The notes below the pieces were generated by a model. It ran no database searches and was not told the DNA's origin. It saw only the letters and a list, made by a program, of their open reading frames with translations. Below, one piece after another: positions 1 through 8,169 of a stretch of 64,000 nt of DNA; within the stretch, counting starts at the first letter, position 1; each line of letters starts with the position of its first letter. The DNA comes from Flavobacterium sp. RSP15 (GTDB lineage: Bacteria > Bacteroidota > Bacteroidia > Flavobacteriales > Flavobacteriaceae). The stretch is from NCBI RefSeq assembly GCF_003968755.1, contig NZ_RYDL01000010.1, forward strand, positions 51,713 through 115,712. The letters run 5' to 3'. The position numbers and the translations under genes are program-made.

Positions 1-565
1 CTGAATTATCAAGAGCAAAGCCATCGACAACAAATAAAGGCGTGCTTCCCGAACGAACACCACCTTGACCACGTATGCTTATGGTTTGATTACTTCCTGG
101 TTCTCCGCTTGCTGATGTGATGTTAACCCCCGAAACCTTACCTTGAATCAATTGTTCTGGAGAGGTAACGATACCACGATTAAACTGATCACTTTTTACA
201 GAAGTAACTGCACCTGTAACATCACTCTTTCGTTTAGAACCATATCCAACTACTACCAAATCATCTAATTGCAGAGCGCTTGATTGCAACTTTATATTTA
301 ATTTATTATAGTTTTTAAGGATTACTGATTGTGTTTCAAATCCTATATAAGAAAACACTAAAACATCGCTAACGGATGCCTTAATATTAAACCGACCATC
401 AAAATCGGTTACTATTCCTTGTTTATTTCCCTTTACCAAAACATTAACACCTGGTATTGGAGAATTTGCATCATCTAATACTACTCCTGTCACTTCTGTT
501 TGTGCCCAAGAGTCCACAGAAAACACCATTAAAAGAAATAGCATCAAAAATTTAATTTTTTTCAT
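1..565 (-). CDS. SusC/RagA-type TonB-dependent receptor, N-terminal part (runs off the window)
   Basis: About 188 codons are visible from an ATG at 565 down to the left edge, so the gene is cut by the window. The protein opens with a signal peptide (MKKIKFLMLFLLMVFSVDSWAQ would be cleaved after WAQ). It continues with a carboxypeptidase-regulatory-like beta-sandwich (about residues 23-100, with the PGVNV and GIVTDFDG motifs typical of SusC proteins) and then a plug domain beginning near VVVGYGS, with the SIRG and PLFVVDG motifs. This is the standard start of a SusC-family outer-membrane importer of roughly 1000 residues. Its SusD partner and substrate genes would lie to the left. It is transcribed away from the regulator at 1227, so it need not belong to the phosphonate locus. 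Confidence 0.9.
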   Translation of the reverse strand, partial: MKKIKFLMLFLLMVFSVDSWAQTEVTGVVLDDANSPIPGVNVLVKGNKQGIVTDFDGRFNIKASVSDVLVFSYIGFETQSVILKNYNKLNIKLQSSALQLDDLVVVGYGSKRKSDVTGAVTSVKSDQFNRGIVTSPEQLIQGKVSGVNITSASGEPGSNQTISIRGQGGVRSGSTPLFVVDGFALDNS

Positions 566-1226
566 TTTTTATTAATTTGTTTATACCGGGCAAATGAAGT
601 CGATAATTGCCAAACAAATGTTAATTAAGAAACAAGAAAAAGTAAATTTTAAACAAGAAAAAGTGAATATTAGTTAAAAAAATAGAAATACAAATAACGT
701 AAAATAAGTACAAAACGACTTCTTACATTTAGAAAATCTATTTAATTTTTTTACCTTTCATTAATTTAATTACTTATATTCTACAGCTATTTAATATCAA
801 AAATATTAAAGCTATTTATTTTTAAAAAAAACAAATACAATGAATTAGATATTTTTTTTTTAAAATTAGAAGCAAATTAGCTCTTCAAATAAATTACTTA
901 AATTAGAAATAATGACTAATTTTTATTAAAAAAAAATCATTCAGACTGAAATTTTTGAAACAAATGCGTTAAAAATAAAATTAAAATAATAGACCAAACA
1001 GATAATAAAAATTTAACCTTTGTATAATATAATTTTTTACCATTTTAAAAAAACTTTCCTCATTTATTTTAAAGGAAAAGGGATATTCCTAAGATACTCT
1101 GTACTAAAACATAAAAATTTTTTTAATATTCTTTCTGATTCTGATAAAAGAAAATGCGTAAAAACAATAAGGCGGCTTTTTTATATCAAGTTAAATTTGG
1201 ATATTCGTACTAAATACAAACAAGCT
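566..1226. other. AT-rich intergenic region between a SusC gene and the XRE-cupin regulator
   Basis: About 660 bases without a convincing gene. It must hold the promoter of the leftward SusC gene and of the rightward regulator. No perfect TAnnTTTG box was found for either. Near misses with three bases between TA and TTTG are TAACCTTTG just before 1022 on the plus strand and TAACATTTG near 615 on the minus strand. A TATTAGTTAA at 668-677 is the reverse complement of a TTAACTAATA at 14547-14556 upstream of the second SusC gene. A reading frame entering from about 1020 continues into the regulator but is AT-rich and has no family features before residue 70, so I treat it as leader. Confidence 0.5.
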
Positions 1227-1808
1227 ATGAATGACTATTTAATAGGTATTGGAAAAAGAATTAAAGATATTCGAAAAGCCAATAAAAAAACCATCAGCAC
1301 TGTCGCTAGCGCTGCTGATGTAAGTAATGGCCTGATTTCCAGAATTGAAAATGGGAGAACTATTCCCTCTTTACCGGTATTATTGAATATAATTAATGCG
1401 TTAGAAATAAACGTTTCCGATTTTTTTGAAGGTATGCCTAAACCTTCAGAACTTAGTTATATTGTATCTAGATCCGAAGAAAATGCGATTATCGAAAAGG
1501 AAGATGAGGCCAAAGGCTTTACTTATAAATATATTTTTGGCAAACAACTTTCCTCAATTGGATTTGAAGCTGTTTTACTTGAAGTGCAACCTAATTCTCA
1601 AAGAGACAAGGTAGAAACGGATGCTTATGAATTCAAATACATGATTTCTGGTGAATGTTCTTATATGATTGGTGATAAAGAAGTGCTTTTAAAAGAAGGT
1701 GATTCTCTCTTTTTTGATGGACGAATACCTCATGTGCCTGTCAATAAGGGACTAATTTCTGCTAAAATGCTAGTGCTTTACTTTTTTTTAAACACTGGAA
1801 AAGAATAA
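1227..1808 (+). CDS. XRE-family transcriptional regulator with C-terminal cupin domain
   Basis: A 193-residue protein is predicted from the ATG at 1227. The frame is open upstream to 1020, but residues before this methionine look non-coding. Residues about 6-62 form an XRE helix-turn-helix (GKRIKDIRK, SNGLISRIENGRTIPSL is the recognition region). Residues about 110-190 form a cupin barrel (YEFKYMISGECSYMIGD, GDSLFFDGRIPHVP). XRE-cupin proteins usually sense a small molecule through the cupin and control adjacent catabolic or uptake genes. The gene is convergent with the phosphonate operon and shares a bidirectional terminator with it, so it is the best local candidate for its regulator, though the target sites are not proven. 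Confidence 0.85.
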   Translation: MNDYLIGIGKRIKDIRKANKKTISTVASAADVSNGLISRIENGRTIPSLPVLLNIINALEINVSDFFEGMPKPSELSYIVSRSEENAIIEKEDEAKGFTYKYIFGKQLSSIGFEAVLLEVQPNSQRDKVETDAYEFKYMISGECSYMIGDKEVLLKEGDSLFFDGRIPHVPVNKGLISAKMLVLYFFLNTGKE

Positions 1809-1820
1809 TTTTTAAAAAAA

Positions 1821-1854
1821 AACTCCCCTTTTTAGTATATCAAAAAGGAGAGTT
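1821..1854. terminator. Bidirectional terminator between the regulator and the phosphonate operon
   Basis: Two 13-base arms (1821-1833 and 1842-1854) pair with a single mismatch. They are flanked by A-runs on the left and followed by an A-rich stretch on the right, so the hairpin has a U-tract in both directions. It sits between two convergent genes and can serve both. Confidence 0.75.
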
Positions 1855-1875
1855 CAAAAAATAACTAAACAAAAA

Positions 1876-2559
1876 TCATAAAAGAATCGCTCTTAATTCA
1901 TTTAAATTTTCTATGATATAAGTTGGATTTGCTTCTTGTATTTGAGTTCTATTTTGAGCTCCTGTCAAAACTCCAATAGTAATACCACAATTAGCATTTT
2001 TACCCTCTTCAACATCTATAGCTGAATCACCAACTTTCATTACTTTTTCAGCATTATTTACACCTGTATTTTTCATTGCCAAAAGAATCATATCTCCTTC
2101 CGGTCTTCCATTTTCTACATCATCAGCTGTTATTAATCCGTCAATTGTTTCGCCTACAATCCAGCCTAATTTTTCTAATAACAAATGAGCCGTTTTACTG
2201 TCATAACCTGTATTTAAAACCACTTTAATATTACTAGCTTTTAAATCTTTAAAAAGTTGCTCTGTCCCCTCAAAAGTTTTTATTTCTAAAATATCATAGG
2301 CATTTTTTAACGCTATTTTAAATTTTGAAAAGGCAGCGTCAGCAATCTGACTAACATTATTAAGGCGCGAATATTCTTTTAAAACATCTGTAATCGCCTG
2401 ATGTTTTTCTTTTCCCGCTCCATACTTCAAAACATCTTCTAAACTAACATTAAATCCTTCATCATTAATCACTTTTTGTACAGTCTTGTAAACGACATTG
2501 CCTTCATTAACTGTTGTTCCGGCCATATCAAAGACCACCAATTCTATTCTTTGTTTCAT
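1876..2559 (-). CDS. Phosphonatase-like HAD hydrolase (phosphonoacetaldehyde hydrolase-related)
   Basis: A 227-residue HAD-superfamily hydrolase. The nucleophile motif is FDMAGTTVN (Asp11), close to the DWAGTTVD of classical PhnX. Motif II is the LNTGYDS region, and motif III/IV is KVGDSAIDVEEGKNA. In the cap, GAGKEKH places Lys50 where PhnX has the Schiff-base lysine (GLLKIDH), with His53 also matching. The family is the phosphonatase-like group (TIGR03351-type) that accompanies the FAD oxidoreductase found upstream here. The expected reaction is cleavage of the C-P bond of phosphonoacetaldehyde to phosphate and acetaldehyde in the cytoplasm. Its start overlaps the stop of the upstream gene (ATGA), implying translational coupling. 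The exact substrate is inferred. Confidence 0.85.
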   Translation of the reverse strand: MKQRIELVVFDMAGTTVNEGNVVYKTVQKVINDEGFNVSLEDVLKYGAGKEKHQAITDVLKEYSRLNNVSQIADAAFSKFKIALKNAYDILEIKTFEGTEQLFKDLKASNIKVVLNTGYDSKTAHLLLEKLGWIVGETIDGLITADDVENGRPEGDMILLAMKNTGVNNAEKVMKVGDSAIDVEEGKNANCGITIGVLTGAQNRTQIQEANPTYIIENLNELRAILL

Positions 2560-3719
2560 TCTTTTGTATTAAAAATTTTATTTATATTTTCTTTGGAAAA
2601 TCCGGCACTTGCTGTCATTCCCTTCCCGCCTATTCCTGTTATGATATGAATATTATTATCTATTGTATGCTCAAAAACATCCTTAGTTTTACATTGCGAA
2701 TACAGGCCATACCATCTGTTTTGAATTTCATAATTGGGCAAATCAATTATTTTTTTGGCTTCTTCGATCATGAAATTATCAATATCCATGTCTAAATCAA
2801 AACCCAAATCATCACTATTTTTGGCGTCAGCATACTGATGGGAATCGCCCAAAATGACGGAACCATCAGCCGCTTGTTTGAATAAGATATGTACGCCCCA
2901 TTTTTTTTCTAAAGAATTTGGATCTTCATTTGATTTAATTGATTTAAAGGAAGGACATTCATAAAACGCTTCGTATCTCCTGATGGACAAGCCTGTAAGT
3001 ATCGAGCCGTCAAGTGTATAATTTTGCTGCGGTTTGGTTTGCATCATTTGCAACTTCGAAACCTCTAAATCACTTTCGTTAAAAAGCTTTGGAAACAAGT
3101 TTTTAAACTCATTCCCATTACAAATAATCACTTTACTGGCTATGAATTCTTCATTTGCAGCACTTGAAAGAGAGACTCCGCTTGGCGTAGATTCACAATT
3201 AATAATACTGGTATTGGTGATTAGTTTTAGCCCCATATTCTGAATCATAAACTCTTGCAACCTGTAAATCATCGTTCTAGGTTCCACCGTAACTTCTTCA
3301 GGGAAAAACAATCCTGCTTTTACATAATCGGAACGCAAACCCGGATACTTATCCAAACATTCTTGTTTAGTCAACAAATGGGATTGATACTGATTCGATT
3401 GATTAATTTGAGCCAACTCTTCAATTAATTGCATTTCTTCCTCATTCGAAGCCAAATAAACCGAGCCATTTTGACGGATTGAAATATCAAATTGGCTTTG
3501 AATTTCTTTATAGATCGCTAAACTTTCTCTTCCGTATGCCTGCCATTTTGAGTCCATTCCTGAAGGAACAACTTGTCCGAAATTTTGAATTGTAGCTCCT
3601 TTTGGCATTTTATCTTTTTCTATAATAGCTACCCGAAGTCCTTTTTTCAAGGCATGATAGGCGTGAAAAGTGCCTAAAACTCCGCTACCGACAACTATAA
3701 GATCATACATTGGTTTCAT
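2556..3719 (-). CDS. FAD-dependent oxidoreductase associated with phosphonate catabolism (TIGR03364-like)
   Basis: A 387-residue protein of the glycine oxidase / D-amino acid oxidase fold. It has an N-terminal FAD-binding Rossmann motif VVGSGVLGTFHAYHALKKG and a C-terminal GIGGKGMTASAG FAD-contact segment. The NFGQVVPSG region after the first strand is characteristic of the FAD enzymes that co-occur with phosphonatases. The likely job is oxidation of an aminoalkylphosphonate (2-aminoethylphosphonate or an N-substituted form) to phosphonoacetaldehyde for the next gene. Its start overlaps the DUF5690 gene by 17 bases; an alternative ATG is three codons in. No transaminase of the PhnW type is present, which makes an oxidase route plausible. 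The substrate is inferred from context only. Confidence 0.85.
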   Translation of the reverse strand: MKPMYDLIVVGSGVLGTFHAYHALKKGLRVAIIEKDKMPKGATIQNFGQVVPSGMDSKWQAYGRESLAIYKEIQSQFDISIRQNGSVYLASNEEEMQLIEELAQINQSNQYQSHLLTKQECLDKYPGLRSDYVKAGLFFPEEVTVEPRTMIYRLQEFMIQNMGLKLITNTSIINCESTPSGVSLSSAANEEFIASKVIICNGNEFKNLFPKLFNESDLEVSKLQMMQTKPQQNYTLDGSILTGLSIRRYEAFYECPSFKSIKSNEDPNSLEKKWGVHILFKQAADGSVILGDSHQYADAKNSDDLGFDLDMDIDNFMIEEAKKIIDLPNYEIQNRWYGLYSQCKTKDVFEHTIDNNIHIITGIGGKGMTASAGFSKENINKIFNTKE

Positions 3720-5007
3720 CTACTACTAATTTAAAATTTTCATTTTGATTTTTATGTTTTTTATATTTTCCTTTTAAATAAAGAGTTGAACTGATGGTGA
3801 CAAGGACTCCAATTCCTGCAACCGAATACGCGCTGTACATAAAAAAATCAATCCAGGACAAACCAGATTGTCCAAAATTCTTATACAACAAAACAAGAAC
3901 ACTTCCTAAATAACCAAAGGCATCGGCAAGGTAAATCAAGAAACCGGCATTCCCTTTGATCCGGAAAGCTCCTATAAAACGATCAAAAAATAGACAATTA
4001 AAAGGGACGTAACAAATATATAATCCAAAGCCCGAAACGACCATCCAAGTGAATGGATCTAAATTTCCGGAGTGAAATAAATAGGTTGAAAATCCTAAGG
4101 AAATTGATCCTACCAAAAGCAAAAGTTGGTAAAAAAATAAGGCTTTTTTATTGTCTCTAAAATAAAAAGCAAATCCTAAAACCAACAATACAATGAAAGC
4201 AACCCATGTTTCAGAACTCGAATAGACTGATACATCCCCTTTATACCCAATAGTATCCCATAATTCTCGGGAAAAATTGTCTCTAAAATCTCTAAAAGCG
4301 GTCAGGAAGGTGTAAAATAAAACCCATATCGTTATTGGAAATAAAAATTGCAACAACAACTTTTTCCTGTCTTTTCCAACCATCGGAATACGTTCGGAGC
4401 GCAGTTCAATATCTTCTTGTGTGGGCTTTGGAATTCGTTCCAATAGCCAACTAAAAAACAATAAAGGTAATACAAATAATGCTCCTGTGATGGCAGGCAT
4501 CCAAAACTCCGAAAATCCCCAAGATGTCATTACAAAAAGTCCAACTGATTTCACGACCCCACTGGAAACGATAAAACTGGTGCTAAGAGCTACCCCTAAT
4601 ATTTCAGTGAATTTACGGCCTTCAAGATAGGAAAAAACAATTCCCCAAATCATTCCCAGAGGAACTCCGTTCAGGAACATAAAAACTACATTATAGGGTT
4701 GGGGCACCAAAGCAAATAAAACCAAAGCCAGTTCCGCAATGAGAATTAATCCCACCAAATAATACGCTCGTTGGTTGGCTTTTAATTCGGAGACCACTTT
4801 AATTCCAATAAATTTAGAAAATGCATAACCCAATACTTGTGCGATGATTAGAATAATTTTGTAATCAATATGAAATACTTCCATCCCTTCAAATGTGGCT
4901 ACACTAAAGGGCTTCCTGAAGGCATACATACAGAAGTAAGCACCAAACGAAGCCAGTGAAGCATTCAATATAAAAGGAATATTCGATTTTTTTACTAACT
5001 TTTTCAT
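3703..5007 (-). CDS. DUF5690 family multi-pass membrane protein, probable transporter
   Basis: 434 residues with about 11-12 hydrophobic segments and a long central cytoplasmic-type loop (about 190-215, rich in charged residues). This is the layout of a major facilitator superfamily protein. The FGAYFCMYAFRKPF segment near the N-terminus and the LNGVPLGMIWGIVFSYLEGR segment recall sugar-phosphate permeases of the GlpT/UhpT type. I assign it to DUF5690, a Bacteroidota family without an established substrate. Its place between envelope phosphoesterases and cytoplasmic C-P enzymes suggests it carries the released aminophosphonate across the inner membrane. The start overlaps the stop of the small upstream reading frame (TAATG), so the two are translationally coupled. 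Confidence 0.75.
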   Translation of the reverse strand: MKKLVKKSNIPFILNASLASFGAYFCMYAFRKPFSVATFEGMEVFHIDYKIILIIAQVLGYAFSKFIGIKVVSELKANQRAYYLVGLILIAELALVLFALVPQPYNVVFMFLNGVPLGMIWGIVFSYLEGRKFTEILGVALSTSFIVSSGVVKSVGLFVMTSWGFSEFWMPAITGALFVLPLLFFSWLLERIPKPTQEDIELRSERIPMVGKDRKKLLLQFLFPITIWVLFYTFLTAFRDFRDNFSRELWDTIGYKGDVSVYSSSETWVAFIVLLVLGFAFYFRDNKKALFFYQLLLLVGSISLGFSTYLFHSGNLDPFTWMVVSGFGLYICYVPFNCLFFDRFIGAFRIKGNAGFLIYLADAFGYLGSVLVLLYKNFGQSGLSWIDFFMYSAYSVAGIGVLVTISSTLYLKGKYKKHKNQNENFKLVVDETNV

Positions 5008-5195
5008 TAGTGTTTGAATACTTTTATCGGGTTGCCTTTCATTTCAGCATCTTTCAATTTGCGATCTAAAACCTGTAAAACGGTGGGGGCGATTTGAGTG
5101 CTAAACAACTGTTCTGTTGTTTTAACGTCACTAAATACAGTATTACTATTTCCAAAAAAAGCGGGTAAACTCGTTAGTACAACTGACTTTTTCAT
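5007..5195 (-). pseudogene. Short remnant of an alkaline-phosphatase-superfamily gene
   Basis: A 62-codon frame from an ATG at 5195 (a start at 5222 would overlap the upstream gene). The C-terminal half, STQIAPTVLQVLDRKLKDAE, resembles the last segment of AP-superfamily phosphodiesterases (TTQIAPTIL, then a Leu/Asp-rich helix), while the N-terminal half starts like a secreted protein. The catalytic core is absent. The simplest reading is a full-length phosphatase gene reduced by an internal in-frame deletion. The frame is still open and still joined to the DUF5690 start by a TAATG overlap, so it may persist only to couple translation. A genuine small protein cannot be ruled out. Confidence 0.55.
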
Positions 5196-5196
5196 G

Positions 5197-6789
5197 TTAT
5201 TTTGTTTTAAATGTTGCAACATCAGACCAATCGCTCCAGTTTAAATTCTGATCTCGGTAACGAACGCGCCAATAATAAGTAAGATTTGTTTCCAATCGAT
5301 TGCTGTGCTCATCGGTAAGATCATCATTCTCTTGTCTGTTTACTTTATAATACCAGTTCTCGTGTTGTTTCCAACTATCAAAAATTGGCTTTTCAAATTC
5401 TTTAGTTTTAGAAATTTGCCAATGGGAAGCAGCGTGAAAAGCGCCTTCAAATTCGCTGCTAAAGACACCCGCTTTTAACAGTACTTCGCTAAGATCAACC
5501 GCTATAAAATCAGCAGGAGAAACCGGTTTAGGAATATTAGGTTTGCGTTCGTTTTTATAAATAACGACTTGGTCACTTACTTCATTAGCTTTAAATTGTT
5601 CTTCATTTCCTCTGCTTATCCTTTTAATCGTAAACTTTGGATCTTTTTTATTGGCATCGACCTCAACCATTACAAACCCATACTCATCTTGTGTAACGGT
5701 AAACTCATCGTAATCTTTTCCCTCAAACTCTCCCCAATTATCTATTGCTCCTCCAGCTGAGGCAACATTTATCCACAAATGTTTATGGTCTTTTGATTGC
5801 CCCCTAGAATAGCCATGAGTATGCCCAAAGAAGTGAATACTCGGCTTTCCTGTTTTCGTGGTAAAATCTTCTAATAATTGGACCACTTTACCAGTAAAAT
5901 TAGATTCTCCTGGGATCCATAATTCCGATTTATGTGGATGATGCAATTGGGCAAAAACAAAATCTATTTCAGGATTTTTAGCCGTTTCGTCTAAAAGTTT
6001 TTGCAACCATTCGTACTGATGTTTACTATCGCTGTAGCCCTCATTAGAGTTTAAGCCTATGATTCTCGTGTTTCCGTAATCTTTATGCCACCAATGTTCC
6101 GCATAAGCAGGTGAACCATTTTCTGGAAGACTGAAATATTTAAAATAATAAATACTGTTTTTTTCATGGTTTCCCAGAACAGGATATAAAGGAACTGTAG
6201 AAAAAAGTTTTTCGGCAGGATTAAAAAAATCATTTTTCCATTGGGAATAATTCGTACCATTTTCTACCAAGTCCCCTGGAATTAGAACCATAGCTAAATT
6301 ATTAGATATTTTACCCGGAAATTCTTTTTGTAAATAGTCCAGAATTCCCTGATTTACAATCTCAGAAAATTTGTCTGGATTGTTATGATCCTTTTGCATG
6401 TCACTCATGGCAATGATATTAAAAGATTCTGCCTGAGTGGATAAGGGTGGCGTTTTAAATTCAAAAATATCCGATTGAACTCCTTTAGTAAGTACACGGT
6501 AATAATAAGCGGTATAATGATTTAATCCTTCTAATTTCACCTCGTGAATTCTGGCAGAACTATAATTAACATCAAAAGATTTTCCGGATGTTCTTTTCCC
6601 TAATTTTCTTGTCAATCCCCATTCTACAATACTTTCTTCTCCCGAATTTGTTTCCCAAAGGATTTTTATAGAGTTGGGATAAGCATCTTGTAGATAGGGT
6701 TGAATGGTTATTTTTACTAAATTTTCTTGTCCCTGAATCGATAAAGAAGGGATCAAAAATAGGGCTAATAATAGGCGTAAATATTTCAT
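5197..6789 (-). CDS. Secreted metallophosphoesterase with purple acid phosphatase N-terminal and fibronectin-like C-terminal domains
   Basis: 530 residues with a signal peptide (about 1-20). A purple acid phosphatase-type N-terminal beta-sandwich follows at about 25-115 (ILWETNSGEESIVEWG, YYYRVLT). The calcineurin-like catalytic domain shows the metal motifs in order: SDMQKDH, PGDLVENG, LGNHEKN, LHHPHKS and FFGHTHGY. The first motif has Gln where many family members have His. The last roughly 100 residues end in a fibronectin-like YYWRVRYRDQNLNWSDW. It should act in the periplasm or at the surface, cleaving phosphate or phosphonate esters. In this operon the likely task is releasing an aminophosphonate from an esterified form such as a lipid or glycan. 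Confidence 0.85.
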   Translation of the reverse strand: MKYLRLLLALFLIPSLSIQGQENLVKITIQPYLQDAYPNSIKILWETNSGEESIVEWGLTRKLGKRTSGKSFDVNYSSARIHEVKLEGLNHYTAYYYRVLTKGVQSDIFEFKTPPLSTQAESFNIIAMSDMQKDHNNPDKFSEIVNQGILDYLQKEFPGKISNNLAMVLIPGDLVENGTNYSQWKNDFFNPAEKLFSTVPLYPVLGNHEKNSIYYFKYFSLPENGSPAYAEHWWHKDYGNTRIIGLNSNEGYSDSKHQYEWLQKLLDETAKNPEIDFVFAQLHHPHKSELWIPGESNFTGKVVQLLEDFTTKTGKPSIHFFGHTHGYSRGQSKDHKHLWINVASAGGAIDNWGEFEGKDYDEFTVTQDEYGFVMVEVDANKKDPKFTIKRISRGNEEQFKANEVSDQVVIYKNERKPNIPKPVSPADFIAVDLSEVLLKAGVFSSEFEGAFHAASHWQISKTKEFEKPIFDSWKQHENWYYKVNRQENDDLTDEHSNRLETNLTYYWRVRYRDQNLNWSDWSDVATFKTK

Positions 6790-6802
6790 TTTTATTGTTT
6801 TT

Positions 6803-8155
6803 CTAATTTTGTACTGATGCTAAACTTTCTTCTAAAATTTGTAAAGCATCCATCAATTCTACTCTACTAATAGTTAATGCCGGCGATAATTGCAATACAT
6901 TTCCTACCGAAACTTTAAAACTAAGGCCCCGCTTCAAACAAGCATACATCACTTTTTCAGCCTCAACAATCGCTTTTTCTTTGGTAATTCGGTCTTTTAC
7001 TAATTCTATGCCCCACAAAAGACCTATGCCGCGAACATCACCAATAAGTGAGAATTTTTCTTGAAACCTATTTAATTCGGATTGCATATAAATCGCATCT
7101 TCCTGTACTTTTGCTAAGAGATTATTTTCTTCAATAAATTGAATTGTTGTTAGCCCTGCGATGGCTCCAATTGGACTTTTTTCGTGCGTATAATGTCCCA
7201 ATGAAACAGCGCCAAAAACGTTATATTCATCTCTGGTAATAGTTGCAGCCTGTGGAAAAATACCGCCTCCTAAACCTTTGCCCAGACACAAAATATCAGG
7301 TTCGATATCATAATGTTCAAAAGCAAACATTTTTCCGGTTCTGCCTAAAGCAATTGGAATTTCATCCAAGATCAATAAAACACCGTAGCTGTTACAGAGG
7401 TTTCTAGCCTCTTTCCAAAAATGTTTCGATGGAATTTGTACATCGGTATTTCTAATAGTTTCCACTATAAAAGCACCAATATCTCCTTCTTTAGCAAAAA
7501 CATACTCTAGGTATTCTAAACATTTATTTTCGTTATTTTCAAAAATACCACGATAGGTAACCGGAGGAGGAATTCGTTCAATTCCGGGCAATAACGGCCC
7601 CATATATTCTCTAAAAACAGACTCGCCGCCCACACTGATTGCATCTAAAGAAGCCCCATGAAAAGAGTCCCAGAAAGAAACAACTTTAAACTTTTTAGTT
7701 ATGGCTCGCGCTAATTTCAAGGCGATCCCCACAGCCGAACTTCCGTTAGGCGTTAAAAGGATTCTGTTTAAACTTCCCGGACATAAACTGGCTAATTTCT
7801 CCGCAAAATTAATGGCCGGTTCGTTTGTGAATCTTCTTGGCGAAAAAGACAAACTTTGTAACTGTTGGCTAATATTTTTAATCAGTTTAGGATTCGAATA
7901 CCCTATTTGATGCACGTTATTCCCATGAAAATCATAATATTTTTTACCAGAAACAGAAGTTATAGTAGCATCATTACAATCGTTTAAAACATCCAGACAA
8001 GGCGTTGACAAAGCCTGATGCAAAAAATATCGGGCATCTTTCTCTAAAAGTACTTTTGTTTTTTCATCAACTGCTGTGGCCAACCAATCCTTGCGCGCCG
8101 CTGTAAGATTAATATCGCCTTCGGTTACACTATTTATGGGGATTTTGTGTTGCAT
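6803..8155 (-). CDS. pbfA: Class III aminotransferase-fold PLP enzyme, probable (R)-1-hydroxy-2-aminoethylphosphonate ammonia-lyase
   Basis: 450 residues of the class III aminotransferase fold. PLP-contact features are TPNGSSAVGIALKLARA, the FWDSFHGASLDAISVGG segment, LILDEIPIALGRTG and the Schiff-base lysine in LCLGKGLGGGIFP. Among class III enzymes, members in phosphonate clusters without a co-substrate aminotransferase role are the PbfA ammonia-lyases, which convert (R)-1-hydroxy-2-aminoethylphosphonate to phosphonoacetaldehyde plus ammonia. Placement with a phosphonatase-like hydrolase and the FAD oxidoreductase supports that assignment. A 2-aminoethylphosphonate:pyruvate-type or another omega-transaminase is the main alternative. 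It lies 13 bases after the upstream gene, in the middle of the operon. Confidence 0.7.
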   Translation of the reverse strand: MQHKIPINSVTEGDINLTAARKDWLATAVDEKTKVLLEKDARYFLHQALSTPCLDVLNDCNDATITSVSGKKYYDFHGNNVHQIGYSNPKLIKNISQQLQSLSFSPRRFTNEPAINFAEKLASLCPGSLNRILLTPNGSSAVGIALKLARAITKKFKVVSFWDSFHGASLDAISVGGESVFREYMGPLLPGIERIPPPVTYRGIFENNENKCLEYLEYVFAKEGDIGAFIVETIRNTDVQIPSKHFWKEARNLCNSYGVLLILDEIPIALGRTGKMFAFEHYDIEPDILCLGKGLGGGIFPQAATITRDEYNVFGAVSLGHYTHEKSPIGAIAGLTTIQFIEENNLLAKVQEDAIYMQSELNRFQEKFSLIGDVRGIGLLWGIELVKDRITKEKAIVEAEKVMYACLKRGLSFKVSVGNVLQLSPALTISRVELMDALQILEESLASVQN

Positions 8156-8169
8156 CTTAATTATAATAG

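Noticed and set aside
1020..1226. 69-residue N-terminal extension of the XRE-cupin regulator
   Set aside because: The sequence before residue 70 is AT-rich and lacks family features, while the ATG at 1227 directly precedes the usual start of the helix-turn-helix domain.
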